From Chryseobacterium turcicum (GTDB lineage: Bacteria; Bacteroidota; Bacteroidia; Flavobacteriales; Weeksellaceae): a DNA stretch of 64,000 nucleotides. The position numbers and the translations under genes are program-made. The stretch's first letter is position 1. Every line of letters begins with the position of its first letter. This document shows positions 7,842 through 16,541 of the stretch, one piece after another. The stretch covers positions 1,158,001-1,222,000 of the forward strand of contig NZ_JAJNAY010000001.1 in NCBI RefSeq assembly GCF_021010565.1. The letters are read 5' to 3'. The notes under the pieces are model-generated. The model was not told where the DNA came from. It saw only the letters and a program-made list of their open reading frames with translations, and ran no database searches.

Positions 7842-8663
7842 TTATTTAACCAAAACTTTCCAAGCTTCTTCAATTTTACTTTCTAGCAATAGTTTCTGCG
7901 CTTCCAGATGAATGTTTTCGTCATCATGACAGTTTTCAGAAGGTAAAATTTCTACATTCGCCAACATTCCCAAATCGTTTCCGGTAAAGATTTTGCTGAG
8001 TTTTATAGCATTTGGAAGTAAATCGAATCCAATTCCTTTGGTAACCAATGGTTTTGGAACTTCAAAAAGATTATTCTCATTATTTCTAGAATACCAGTTT
8101 CCTCCAAGACGCGCAACCATATCAAGCTTTTTCTGGTCTAAATTTCCTTCTTCATTCAGATATTCTTCTCTGATGTGGATTTTCTGTACTTCACAAATAA
8201 CTAAATTTCCTGCACCACCTTGGTCTCCCAAAGATTTTACCTCTAAAACTTTGCATTCAAAATTAACAGGGCATTCTTCAATCAATTTAGGCTGTACCAA
8301 ATCAGCGTCTTTCATCGTCAATCCAGATTTGATAAATTCGTTGACTCCGTCACCATATTCTGTTGAGGCTAAAGAAATCTGCTGTACAATCGGAAAGTTT
8401 ACCGTTCCGATTACGACTTCAGAAGTTTCCAAAACGTTCTCCAAAGTATGTTTTGTGGTATTGTCACGAACTCTTCTTGAAGGTGAAAAAATCAAAATCG
8501 GAGGAACAGTACTAAACATATTAAAGAAACTGAACGGCGACAAATTGATTTCCCCATTTTTATCAACCGTAGAAGCCAATGCAATCGGACGTGGCGAAAC
8601 GGCTGTTTGCATGATTGTTTGTAGTTGTACAGGTGTTATTTCGGATGGAATTACTGTTTTCAT
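7842..8663 (-). CDS. Flavin reductase family protein (FMN-binding split barrel)
   Basis: 273 residues. The N-terminal two thirds match the flavin-reductase-like split-barrel domain: VSPRPIALASTVDKNGEINL, SPFSFFNMFSTVPPILIFS and later NFPIVQQISLASTEYGDGVNEF. Known members bind FMN and reduce it or act as partners of oxygenases; others have unknown function. It lies beside fahA and hppD on the same strand, so it may belong to aromatic amino-acid breakdown, but the GxxExxY gene separates it from fahA. No transport signal. Confidence 0.82.
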   Translation of the reverse strand: MKTVIPSEITPVQLQTIMQTAVSPRPIALASTVDKNGEINLSPFSFFNMFSTVPPILIFSPSRRVRDNTTKHTLENVLETSEVVIGTVNFPIVQQISLASTEYGDGVNEFIKSGLTMKDADLVQPKLIEECPVNFECKVLEVKSLGDQGGAGNLVICEVQKIHIREEYLNEEGNLDQKKLDMVARLGGNWYSRNNENNLFEVPKPLVTKGIGFDLLPNAIKLSKIFTGNDLGMLANVEILPSENCHDDENIHLEAQKLLLESKIEEAWKVLVK

Positions 8664-8734
8664 TGTTTTTATTACTTAACACTTAAGTTATTTTAAGTAT
8701 TATATTTGTGCATATTAAAGTACACTTAAGGTTT

Positions 8735-8751
8735 GAAAATCTGAGATTTTC
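8735..8751. repeat. Short palindromic repeat at one end of the GxxExxY gene
   Basis: GAAAATCTGAGATTTTC is nearly self-complementary. Sixteen bases (AAATCTGAGATTTTCA) recur at 9174-9189 at the other end of the gene, so the gene is flanked by matching ends in both direct and inverted sense. Confidence 0.55.
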
Positions 8752-9163
8752 ATTCTCTTGGGAGTTCTTTGAAAAGTTTGGAAGCAAAGGCTTCGTAACC
8801 TTCATGATAAATATTTATAACATTGAAGTTTACTAAAATTGCTCTAGGAACTTTTAGTAAATTCATATAATTCATGGTTTGTGCTTTATGAATTGGATGA
8901 ATTTCTGACACTGATTTTAATTCTAAAACAATTAAATCTTCAATTAAGAAATCACATTTTAATTTACAATTTACTTTTTCTCCCTTATATGAAAATGGAA
9001 TTTCAAGTTCACTTTTGTATTTTAAACCTATCAAATTAAATTCTTTTTCTAAGCATTGATGATACACTTCTTCATAAAGACCTGGCCCTGCCAATTTATG
9101 AACTTCAATACAAGCTCCTACGACCTTATATGAAATATCATTGATGAATTTTTGTGTAATCAT
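8750..9163 (-). CDS. GxxExxY family protein
   Basis: 137 residues from the ATG at 9163; an upstream TTG is possible but falls in the flanking repeat. The family name motif is present as GPGLYEEVY, followed by CDFLIEDLIVLELKSVSEI, which has the D-ExK arrangement of PD-(D/E)xK nuclease-like folds. Function is not established; members are scattered through Bacteroidota as single mobile-looking genes. Here it interrupts the fahA-flavin reductase row and is bounded by a 16-base repeat. Confidence 0.85.
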   Translation of the reverse strand: MITQKFINDISYKVVGACIEVHKLAGPGLYEEVYHQCLEKEFNLIGLKYKSELEIPFSYKGEKVNCKLKCDFLIEDLIVLELKSVSEIHPIHKAQTMNYMNLLKVPRAILVNFNVINIYHEGYEAFASKLFKELPRE

Positions 9164-9173
9164 AATAAGAGGG

Positions 9174-9189
9174 AAATCTGAGATTTTCA
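9174..9189. repeat. Short repeat at the other end of the GxxExxY gene
   Basis: AAATCTGAGATTTTCA matches the sequence at 8737-8752 exactly. The pair suggests insertion of the gene with its short palindromic ends. Confidence 0.5.
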
Positions 9190-9254
9190 AAAAACTAAAG
9201 TGAACTTAAATTTTCATTGCTTTTTAACTAATAAGATACTTAAGTGTTTGATAT

Positions 9255-10502
9255 TTATTTTGTTGGAATAATTTTTCCTGCTACTTCACCGAAACCTACT
9301 CTCACGCCATCTTTTTCTGCCCAAGCTTTCATGGTTACGGTATCGTTATCATTGATGAATTTTCTTTCTTCACCGTTAGAAAGTGCGATTGGGTTTTGTC
9401 CTCTCCAAGTTAATTCAAGCATAGAGCCGAAAGATTTTGGGTCGCTTCCTGAAATAGTACCACTTGCGTAGAGGTCACCCACTTCTACATTACAACCATT
9501 TACGGTGTGATGAGCCAACTGTTGGGCCATATTCCAGTACATATGTTTGTAGTTGCTTTCAGAAATTAGGTTTTCTTCACCATTTTCAGGCTGTAAATAA
9601 ACTTCAAGATTGATATCGTAATTTTTGTCACCTTCAAATTTTAAATAATCTAAAACTTCAGGGTCTTGAGTAGGAGAAGTCGTTTTGAAAGGCTCTAAAG
9701 CTTCAAGAGTCACAACCCATGGAGATGCTGATGAACCGAAATTTTTCGCCAAAAATGGTCCTAGTGGAACATATTCCCAAGCCTGAATGTCTCTTGCTGA
9801 CCAGTCATTGAAAATAATCATTCCGAAAATAGCGTCTTCAGCTTCTGCTGTAGAGATGCTTTCCCCCATTTCGGTATTTTTGTTAACGATAAATGCCATT
9901 TCCAATTCAAAATCAAGTTGTTTTGATGGTCCGAAAACTGGTTTGTCTGCATCAGCAGGTTTTGTCTGACCTTTTGGACGGTTGATTTCTGTTCCTGAAA
10001 CAACAATGGATGAAGCTCTTCCGTGATATCCTACCGGTAAGTGTTTCCAGTTGGGAAGTAATGCATTTGCAGGGTCTCTGAACATTTTCCCAACATTGGT
10101 TGCGTGCTCGATGCTGCTGTAAAAATCAGTATAATTTGGAATGTGAATAGGCATCATCATTTTTACCTGATCTACATCGTAAAATGCTTCTTCGATTGTT
10201 TTTTCATCTTTAGACAAAATAGAACCTTCAAGCAATAATTCCTGTATTTTAAGACGTACTGCATTGGTAACCGGTTTCCCAAGTTCTATAAACTCATTTA
10301 AAGTGTAAGCTTCAAAAATATTATCATCAAGATCTTTAATTTCGTCAAAAAATCCTAAGTCGTACAAGGTTGCAAGATCAATAATCTGATCTCCGATTCT
10401 TGTGGCGCATCCTATGAATTCTTTATCGAAAACCGCTACTCCGAAAGGAATGTTATGAATTGAAAAGTCTGAATTAGATGAATATTCTACAAATGATTTC
10501 AT
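9255..10502 (-). CDS. fahA: Fumarylacetoacetase
   Basis: 415 residues, the normal length. It hydrolyses 4-fumarylacetoacetate to fumarate and acetoacetate, the last step of tyrosine breakdown through homogentisate. Visible signatures: DFYSSIEHATNVGKMFR (catalytic His and a metal-binding Asp), LPVGYHGRASSIV, QLDFELEMAF (metal Glu residues), FNDWSARDIQAWEYVPLGPF and SGTISGSDPKSFGSMLEL near the end. It lies in the minus-strand run with hppD and hmgA; a small exported protein gene sits between it and hppD. Confidence 0.97.
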   Translation of the reverse strand: MKSFVEYSSNSDFSIHNIPFGVAVFDKEFIGCATRIGDQIIDLATLYDLGFFDEIKDLDDNIFEAYTLNEFIELGKPVTNAVRLKIQELLLEGSILSKDEKTIEEAFYDVDQVKMMMPIHIPNYTDFYSSIEHATNVGKMFRDPANALLPNWKHLPVGYHGRASSIVVSGTEINRPKGQTKPADADKPVFGPSKQLDFELEMAFIVNKNTEMGESISTAEAEDAIFGMIIFNDWSARDIQAWEYVPLGPFLAKNFGSSASPWVVTLEALEPFKTTSPTQDPEVLDYLKFEGDKNYDINLEVYLQPENGEENLISESNYKHMYWNMAQQLAHHTVNGCNVEVGDLYASGTISGSDPKSFGSMLELTWRGQNPIALSNGEERKFINDNDTVTMKAWAEKDGVRVGFGEVAGKIIPTK

Positions 10503-10547
10503 AATTTTTGTAATTTAATTTAGGTTAGAGCAAAATCAGTCGTGATT

Positions 10548-11027
10548 TTACTTTTTAGCTTTAATCTTTGCTTTAGAAAAAGATTCTTCGTCAATCCATC
10601 TGTCTTTGTTGTTGACGTCGATAAGGTACAAGATATTATCTTGTCTGGTAAGTAACAGAGTTTTGGTAACGGGGATTGGAACTTTTTTGTTTTCAAGAAG
10701 ATCGGCTCTCAGCGAAATAATGTTTTTTCTGCTTCTCACAATGTCACCAGAAAATACATTTGAGGTACTTTCGTTGGTCGCTTTATCGTCAAACATCTCA
10801 ACGTATGTTGCATTTTTTCCTTTAATGACGATAAAATTTCTTTCGGTGTGGTCGGCAAAATCTTTAATCAAAACAAATTTTTTATCGTCAATATTAACGT
10901 TGCTTAAATTCTGATTAATACCTTTTCTTTCCTCTAGTTTTGTGAGAATAGCATCCAAAGACCCGTATTGAGCGTTGGCAAAAAAAACGATTCCGATAAG
11001 TAATAGTCCACTGAAAATTTTGTTCAT
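10548..11027 (-). CDS. Exported protein of unknown function
   Basis: 159 residues with a signal peptide (MNKIFSGLLLIGIVFFANAQ). The mature part has no domain I recognise; it is rich in charged residues and ends lysine-rich (FSKAKIKAKK). It lies 45 bases upstream of fahA and 68 bases downstream of hppD, so it is probably cotranscribed with the tyrosine genes, but nothing in it suggests a catalytic role there. Confidence 0.7.
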   Translation of the reverse strand: MNKIFSGLLLIGIVFFANAQYGSLDAILTKLEERKGINQNLSNVNIDDKKFVLIKDFADHTERNFIVIKGKNATYVEMFDDKATNESTSNVFSGDIVRSRKNIISLRADLLENKKVPIPVTKTLLLTRQDNILYLIDVNNKDRWIDEESFSKAKIKAKK

Positions 11028-11095
11028 AATCCTGTGTTTGTAAAAAGTTTTGTCAGGATCTGCATCCTGACAAAACTCTGTTTTTGATTTTTAGA

Positions 11096-12226
11096 TTAAA
11101 GATTTCCTCTTTTTTCTTGTTCTCTTTCTAATGCTTCGAATAATGCTTTGAAGTTACCTGCTCCAAAACTTTGTGCACCATGTCTTTCAATAATCTCGAA
11201 GAATAGAGTAGGACGGTCTTCTACTGGTTTTGTGAAAATCTGAAGTAAGTATCCTTCTTCATCATGATCAATCAAAATCCCTAAATCTTGAAGTTTTTTA
11301 AGGTCTTCATCGATGTGACCTACTCTCTCAGGAACCAATTCGTAATAAGCTTCCGGTGGTGCAGAAAGGAATTCTACTCCTCTTTTTTTCAATTCAGTTA
11401 CTGTATGAATGATATCTTTTGTTGCAACAGCAATGTGTTGTACACCTTCACCTTCGTAGAAATCAAGATATTCTTCTACTTGAGATTTCTTTTTACCTTC
11501 TGCAGGCTCATTAATCGGGAATTTTGCAAAACCGTTTCCGTTTGACATTACTTTAGACATCAAAGCAGAATATTCTGTATTGATTTGTTTGTCATCAAAA
11601 GAAAGGATGTTTACAAACCCCATTACTTTTTCGTACCATTCTACAGTAGGAACCATTCTGTCCCAATCTACGTTTCCTACACAGTGGTCAACATATAAAA
11701 GACCTGCATCTTCCGGCTGATAAGCACTTTCCCATTTTTGGTAACCAGGCATGAAAGGACCTGTATAATTTTTTCTTTCGATAAACATGTGAACAGTTTC
11801 TCCGTACGTGTAAATTCCGGACATTCTTACTTCACCATGCTCATCAGTAAGTGTTACTGGCTCTAAATAAGGCTTTCCACCTCTTTTAGTAGTTTCTTCG
11901 AAAGCTGAATAAGCGTCATCTACCCAAAGTGCCAAAACTTTAACACCATCACCGTGTTTTTTTACATGCTCATTGATAGGAGAATCAGAGTTTAAACCTG
12001 TCGTTAAAATCAATCTTATTTTCCCTTGCTGTAGAACGTATGATGCTCTATCTCTTACTCCTGTTTCAGGACCTGCGTAAGCAACTGACTGAAAACCGAA
12101 TGCTGTTTTATAATAATGAGCCGCCTGTTTTGCATTACCCACATAAAATTCGATATAATCTGTACCGTTAATTGGTAAAAAGTTCTCTGCCTGAGCAATT
12201 TTTTCGGCAAATGTTAATGTTGACAT
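11096..12226 (-). CDS. hppD: 4-Hydroxyphenylpyruvate dioxygenase
   Basis: 376 residues. It converts 4-hydroxyphenylpyruvate and O2 to homogentisate and CO2 with Fe(II). Two vicinal-oxygen-chelate halves are visible; the iron ligands are His181 (YVDHCVGNV), His264 (GVQHIAVAT) and Glu344 (LFFEIIERHG). The C-terminal helix region GAQSFGAGNFKALFEALE is the lid over the active site. It is the first enzyme of the homogentisate path, with fahA downstream and hmgA further upstream on the same strand. Confidence 0.97.
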   Translation of the reverse strand: MSTLTFAEKIAQAENFLPINGTDYIEFYVGNAKQAAHYYKTAFGFQSVAYAGPETGVRDRASYVLQQGKIRLILTTGLNSDSPINEHVKKHGDGVKVLALWVDDAYSAFEETTKRGGKPYLEPVTLTDEHGEVRMSGIYTYGETVHMFIERKNYTGPFMPGYQKWESAYQPEDAGLLYVDHCVGNVDWDRMVPTVEWYEKVMGFVNILSFDDKQINTEYSALMSKVMSNGNGFAKFPINEPAEGKKKSQVEEYLDFYEGEGVQHIAVATKDIIHTVTELKKRGVEFLSAPPEAYYELVPERVGHIDEDLKKLQDLGILIDHDEEGYLLQIFTKPVEDRPTLFFEIIERHGAQSFGAGNFKALFEALEREQEKRGNL

Positions 12227-12432
12227 ATTTTCTATTTTTACTTTTATTTAATGGTTTGCAAATTACAAAATTCTTGTAAATAATTAGAAACAAAATTGTT
12301 ATGTAATCGATTGTCTTATTTTTAATTAAAATTAAAGTTTATTTAAGTATAGTTAAGTTTATCGTTGTTTTGTTATTTATTCTATATTTGATAAAGATAC
12401 AAGATGTAGATAATAAAATTATTTCAAACAAA
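12227..12432. other. Promoter region of hppD
   Basis: A/T-rich, no gene. It contains several TTAAGTAT/TTAAGTTT-like stretches but no regulator site I can name. Transcription of hppD, the exported protein and fahA probably starts here because a terminator closes the gene upstream. Confidence 0.4.
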
Positions 12433-12458
12433 GAAAGCCGTAATTATTTACGGCTTTC
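12433..12458 (-). terminator. Terminator hairpin
   Basis: GAAAGCCGTAA / TTACGGCTTTC form an 11-bp stem with a 4-base loop, followed on the minus strand by TTTGTTTG. It overlaps the stop codon of the 260-residue gene and separates it from hppD. Confidence 0.8.
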
Positions 12459-13239
12459 AATTTTTATTATTTAATCTTCCTGCGTCTGGGTTGTAATTAT
12501 CCCATATTTTCCACACATTATCTATTTTGCGGATAAAATAAATCTGCGTGTTGAGCTGGTTGACGAAGTGCTCTTCTCCGTTTTCTCCTGCTTTAAAGAC
12601 TAGATTCCAGAATTCCTGGGTTTCGAGAATCTTTTTATCAGGCTCGTCTGTTACGATGTTTACATCAAAGACCTCAAAATTTGAACGGTTGTTTTTGGTA
12701 ACGAGCTCAAACTGTCTTTCACAAAGTTCTTTGCTGAAAGCGGAAGCTCTCTCAAGAAAAGGAGAATTGTCGAATACCAACTCTTGAAATAGTTCTATTT
12801 TTAATGTAGGAAAGCTTTTATATAAATTGAAAACGGCTGAACAATATTGATAAACAATGTCTACTGAAAAAACACTACTGCTTACTTTTTCTTCGAGTAT
12901 TTGATTCTCTTTACTATCATGAATGTATGAGTTGAGGTCTTTAAAGCCTAAAAAAATACATATTTTATCAAGTGTTTTTAAAAAACGCAAATCATTGTGT
13001 GTTTTATCTTGATAATCGCTTTCAAAAAAACGTTGTAAAGTAATGTGTGAAATTGTATTTCCCAGCTCAAATCGTTTATCGCTTTTAAGTTCTTCAGACA
13101 AGGCCAATTCTTCTTTGATGATTTCTGAAAGAATAATATAGTGGCTTCTTTTCCACTCGTCTACTGTTCCTAAAATTGAATCTTGAACTTTGGGATGCTT
13201 AGCAACTTTATCCTTTATAGAATTATAAATCGTCTTCAT
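12457..13239 (-). CDS. Unrecognised protein with Bacteroidota helix-turn-helix-like N-terminal domain
   Basis: 260 residues, no signal peptide. Residues ~55-105 (ELGNTISHITLQRFFESDYQ ... LDKICIFLGFKDLNSYI) match a pattern seen at the N-terminus of many Bacteroidota proteins, in which xISxxTLxRFF is followed by LDxLxxFLGY; it is thought to be a helix-turn-helix-type domain. The last ~70 residues (FEVFDVNIVTDEPDKKILET, WNLVFKAGENGEEHFVNQLN, YFIRKIDNVWKIWDN) are beta-rich and resemble an NTF2-like or SnoaL-like domain. It could be a local regulator of the tyrosine genes, but that is only position. It has its own terminator. Confidence 0.65.
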   Translation of the reverse strand: MKTIYNSIKDKVAKHPKVQDSILGTVDEWKRSHYIILSEIIKEELALSEELKSDKRFELGNTISHITLQRFFESDYQDKTHNDLRFLKTLDKICIFLGFKDLNSYIHDSKENQILEEKVSSSVFSVDIVYQYCSAVFNLYKSFPTLKIELFQELVFDNSPFLERASAFSKELCERQFELVTKNNRSNFEVFDVNIVTDEPDKKILETQEFWNLVFKAGENGEEHFVNQLNTQIYFIRKIDNVWKIWDNYNPDAGRLNNKN

Positions 13240-13354
13240 TTGTGTAGTATTTATATAACAAAAGTTTTTGGCAAAAAGATTGCCAAAAACTTCATGGTTA
13301 TTTTATCTAAATGTAAGAAAATTTTTAATTCGAAAAGCGATATTTTTTCTTTTT

Positions 13355-14629
13355 TTATTGTTTAAACCTCTCATGAGCTGCTCTTTCCAGCATTTCTCGG
13401 TCATCAGGATGTGCAATGCTGATAAGCTCCTGAGCTCTTTGGCGAAGATTTTTTCCGTATAGATAAACACTTCCATATTCTGTTACCACCCAATGAATAT
13501 GGCCTCTCGTGGTTACAACTCCTGCTCCTTGTTTCAGGAAAGGAACGATTCTGGAAATTCCTTTTTTTGTTCTTGAAGTGATAGCGATAATGGGTTTTCC
13601 TTCTTCACTTAAAGCGGCACCTCTCATAAAATCCATTTGTCCGCCGATTCCACTATACTGCATCGTTCCGATAGAATCTGCACAAACCTGCCCAGTCAAA
13701 TCAATTTCAATAGCAGAATTGATGGCAACCATTTTATGATTTCTCATAATGTTGATTGGGAAATTTACCGTACTTACATCATCGAAAGAAAATACTGTGT
13801 TATCATCTACATAGTCATACAGTTTTCTTGTCCCGAAACAGAAACTTGTAATCATTTTATTGTCGTTGTATCCTTTATATTTGTTGTTAATAACGTCATT
13901 TTGAATTAAATCGATCACTCCATCGCTCAACATTTCGGTGTGTACACCTAAGTCTTTGTGATTTCCTAAACATTTTAAAACCGCATCAGGAATCGTTCCT
14001 ATTCCCATTTGAAGAGTAGAGCGGTCGTCAATTAGTTCGGCAACATTTTTACCTACCAACATCTCGTCAGGACCTACTTTTGCACCATAGTCAACGGTTG
14101 GAAGCTCTTCTTCATGCCAAACCAGTTTATGAATTTTGCTGATGTGAATCATTCCGTCGCCATGCGTTCTCGGCATCAAAGGATTAACGATTGCAACAAT
14201 TGTTTGAGCAGTATCTACTGCAGCTCTTGCAATATCTACAGAAGTTCCCAGTGTACAGAAACCATGTTTGTCAGGAGGAGAAACCGTAATAAAGGCTACA
14301 TCAAGCGGTAAAATGTTTTTTCTGAAAAGAATTGGGATTTCACTTAAAAAAACAGGGACAAAATCACCTCTTTCAGAATTTACTGCATCACGAACTGGTG
14401 TAGAAACGAATAACGAGTTGATGAAAAATTTATCTTTGTATTCAGGTTTTGCAACTTCCACATTTCCTTGCTGTGTAATGGAAACCATTTCTACTTTATC
14501 AAGTCGGTGTGATTGCCTCGCCAATTCATCAATTAAATAATTCGGAGTACACGCACTTCCATGAAAAAACACGCGGTTTCCGCTTTTTACTGTGTAGACA
14601 GCTTCTTCTGCACTTATATAATTGTACAT
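13355..14629 (-). CDS. Acetyl-CoA hydrolase/CoA-transferase (4-hydroxybutyrate CoA-transferase type)
   Basis: 424 residues, as in the Cat2/4-hydroxybutyrate CoA-transferase group. Typical features are VSPPDKHGFCTLGTSVD, LQMGIGTIPDAVL and the catalytic-glutamate motif HTEMLSDGVID (Glu232), then GIGGQMDFMRGAAL and YGKNLRQRAQELISIAHPDDRE at the end. Members move CoA between short-chain acyl groups through a glutamyl-CoA intermediate. With fahA releasing acetoacetate close by, transfer of CoA to acetoacetate or acetate is plausible, but the substrate cannot be read from sequence. Confidence 0.88.
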   Translation of the reverse strand: MYNYISAEEAVYTVKSGNRVFFHGSACTPNYLIDELARQSHRLDKVEMVSITQQGNVEVAKPEYKDKFFINSLFVSTPVRDAVNSERGDFVPVFLSEIPILFRKNILPLDVAFITVSPPDKHGFCTLGTSVDIARAAVDTAQTIVAIVNPLMPRTHGDGMIHISKIHKLVWHEEELPTVDYGAKVGPDEMLVGKNVAELIDDRSTLQMGIGTIPDAVLKCLGNHKDLGVHTEMLSDGVIDLIQNDVINNKYKGYNDNKMITSFCFGTRKLYDYVDDNTVFSFDDVSTVNFPINIMRNHKMVAINSAIEIDLTGQVCADSIGTMQYSGIGGQMDFMRGAALSEEGKPIIAITSRTKKGISRIVPFLKQGAGVVTTRGHIHWVVTEYGSVYLYGKNLRQRAQELISIAHPDDREMLERAAHERFKQ

Positions 14630-14801
14630 AGTTGGTGATTTTTAGTAATACTTTAATAATTGAACTGAACATCTTTATTAATTTTCAAAAATGTCTGTCT
14701 TCTCAAAGATAATTGATATTCGACTTGTTATGTTTAAATATTAGATAAAAATCAACAAACTTTTGTCATGTTATATCAATTGATAGATAATATGCTTCAA
14801 T
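14630..14801. other. Spacer between the two CoA-transferase genes
   Basis: A/T-rich, holding the promoter side of the 424-residue CoA-transferase gene. No coding potential seen. Confidence 0.4.
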
Positions 14802-14837
14802 AAAAAAGGACTAAATGTATTACAGTTAGTCCTTTTT
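14802..14837 (-). terminator. Terminator after the second CoA-transferase
   Basis: AAAAAAGGACTAA / TTAGTCCTTTTT forms a strong hairpin with A/T tails on both sides, just beyond the stop codon of the 503-residue gene. Confidence 0.8.
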
Positions 14838-14854
14838 AATCTATTTTTAGTTTA

Positions 14855-16366
14855 TTAATTATAAACCTCTTCTGTGATTTGTTTCTTCATGCTTCCTGTT
14901 TCTGAGAATCTTAAATGCCAACTGAAAGATTCTTCCAAAAGGTGAGGGGTATGGCCACCTCGTTCGCATGCTCTATCGAAATAAGACTGTAATTCTTCTT
15001 TATAATCAGGATGAACACAGTTGTCAATTATTTTCTGGGCTCTTTCTCTTGGAGCTAGCCCTCGTAGATCTGCTAAACCAATATCGGTTACCAAAATATC
15101 AACATCATGCTCTGTATGATCGGTATGAGAAACCATTGGAAGAACGTGCGAAATTTTATTTTCTTTGGAAGCCGCCTGTGTTACGAAAATGCTTAAATAT
15201 GCATTTCTTGCAAAATCTCCCGAACCTCCGATTCCGTTCATGATTTTTGTTCCTCCAATATGTGTAGAATTTACATTTCCGTAAATATCAAACTCAATCG
15301 CGGTATTGATGGCGATAATACCTAATCTTCTGATCAATCCGGGGGTATTGGAAATGTTTTGAGGTCTTAAAACAAATTTTTCTCTATATTTTGAAAGATT
15401 CCCTAACACTCTTTCATAACATTCCGAAGAAACGGTAATTGAAGATGCTGAAGCAAAACTCAATTTTCCAGAATCAATTAAATCAAATGTACTGTCTTGA
15501 AGAACTTCCGAGAACATTGTGAGATCATAAAAGTTACTGTCTTTGAAACCTGTAAGAACAGCATTAGCAACTTTTCCGATGCCTGCCTGAAGCGGAAGTA
15601 ATCTGTCGGTAAGTCTTCCTAGCTGAACTTCATTTTCAAAAAATCTGATAATATGTTTTGCAATAGCAGTTGTCTTATGATCGGGTTCTGTAATATCTGC
15701 TGGACTGTCTTTTTTATTAGTAAAAACAATCGCTTCAACTTTGTTAGGATCTAGAGGAATACTTTTTCTTCCAATCTTGTTCCATGGAGCTACAATTGGA
15801 ATAACGTTTCTGTAAGGATAATCTTCTGCCTGATAAATATCGTGAATTCCATAAACTTCTTCAGGAACTTCTGTATTGATCTCAATAATTACTTTTTTTG
15901 CCAATGCTGCAAATGTTACGGAATTTCCTACAGAAGTAGTAGGAACTATGCTTCCATCTCTTTCTATATAAGCCGCTTCAATTATTGCAACATCAATATT
16001 CTGTAAATTTTTTGTGTGAAGAAGCTCAGCGCTTTCACTTAAATGTTGATCGATAAAGAGGATTTCACCATTATTGATTTTACTCCTCAGAATGGGATCT
16101 GCCTGAAATGGCATTCTTTTTTTTAAAACATTAGCATCTGCTAATTTTCCATCAATTCCGTGTCCTAAAGAAGCTCCGGTCATTAAGGTAACCTGAATGT
16201 TTTCGGTTTTTCCTCTTTCTGCTAATGCTGCTAAAATGGCTTTGCTGTCACCAGCTTTTGTAAATCCGCTGGAGCCTACGACCATACCGTCTTTAATAAT
16301 CTTAACAGCGTCTTCCGCAGTTGTTACTTTCTCGCGCAGACTTTCTAATCTTATTCTTTCTAACAT
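14855..16366 (-). CDS. Acetyl-CoA hydrolase/CoA-transferase (succinate:acetate CoA-transferase type)
   Basis: 503 residues, the length of the Cat1/AarC/Ach1 group. It has VVGSSGFTKAGDSKAI at the N-terminus, PLQAGIGKVANAV, the catalytic region DLTMFSEVLQDSTFDLID (Glu287), GIGGSGDFARNAYLSIF and the ending LRGLAPRERAQKIIDNCVHPDYKEEL. Family members exchange CoA between succinyl-CoA and acetate or hydrolyse acetyl-CoA. It has its own terminator, and the gene upstream (hmgA) also ends in one, so it is likely transcribed alone. Confidence 0.88.
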   Translation of the reverse strand: MLERIRLESLREKVTTAEDAVKIIKDGMVVGSSGFTKAGDSKAILAALAERGKTENIQVTLMTGASLGHGIDGKLADANVLKKRMPFQADPILRSKINNGEILFIDQHLSESAELLHTKNLQNIDVAIIEAAYIERDGSIVPTTSVGNSVTFAALAKKVIIEINTEVPEEVYGIHDIYQAEDYPYRNVIPIVAPWNKIGRKSIPLDPNKVEAIVFTNKKDSPADITEPDHKTTAIAKHIIRFFENEVQLGRLTDRLLPLQAGIGKVANAVLTGFKDSNFYDLTMFSEVLQDSTFDLIDSGKLSFASASSITVSSECYERVLGNLSKYREKFVLRPQNISNTPGLIRRLGIIAINTAIEFDIYGNVNSTHIGGTKIMNGIGGSGDFARNAYLSIFVTQAASKENKISHVLPMVSHTDHTEHDVDILVTDIGLADLRGLAPRERAQKIIDNCVHPDYKEELQSYFDRACERGGHTPHLLEESFSWHLRFSETGSMKKQITEEVYN

Positions 16367-16460
16367 GTAATTTTGATTTTATTTTAATCATCATTAACTA
16401 CATATTTTTTAATTAAAACAATGATGATTAAATGTTAACCCTATGTTACAAATTTACAAA

Positions 16461-16496
16461 AAAAGATGCTTTAAATAAGTTTTTAAAGCATCTTTT
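16461..16496 (-). terminator. Terminator after hmgA
   Basis: AAAAGATGCTTTAAA / TTTAAAGCATCTTTT is a perfect 15-bp stem with a 6-base loop and T-rich flanks, 46 bases past the hmgA stop codon. It could also work on the plus strand. Confidence 0.85.
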
Positions 16497-16541
16497 AGAT
16501 TTGTTTTCCAAATTCTTATAAATTATTTTTTCGGAACAATT

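Noticed and set aside
9787..10006. Frames of about 60 codons inside fahA on either strand
   Set aside because: They lie within a full-length conserved enzyme gene in other phases and have no independent signals.
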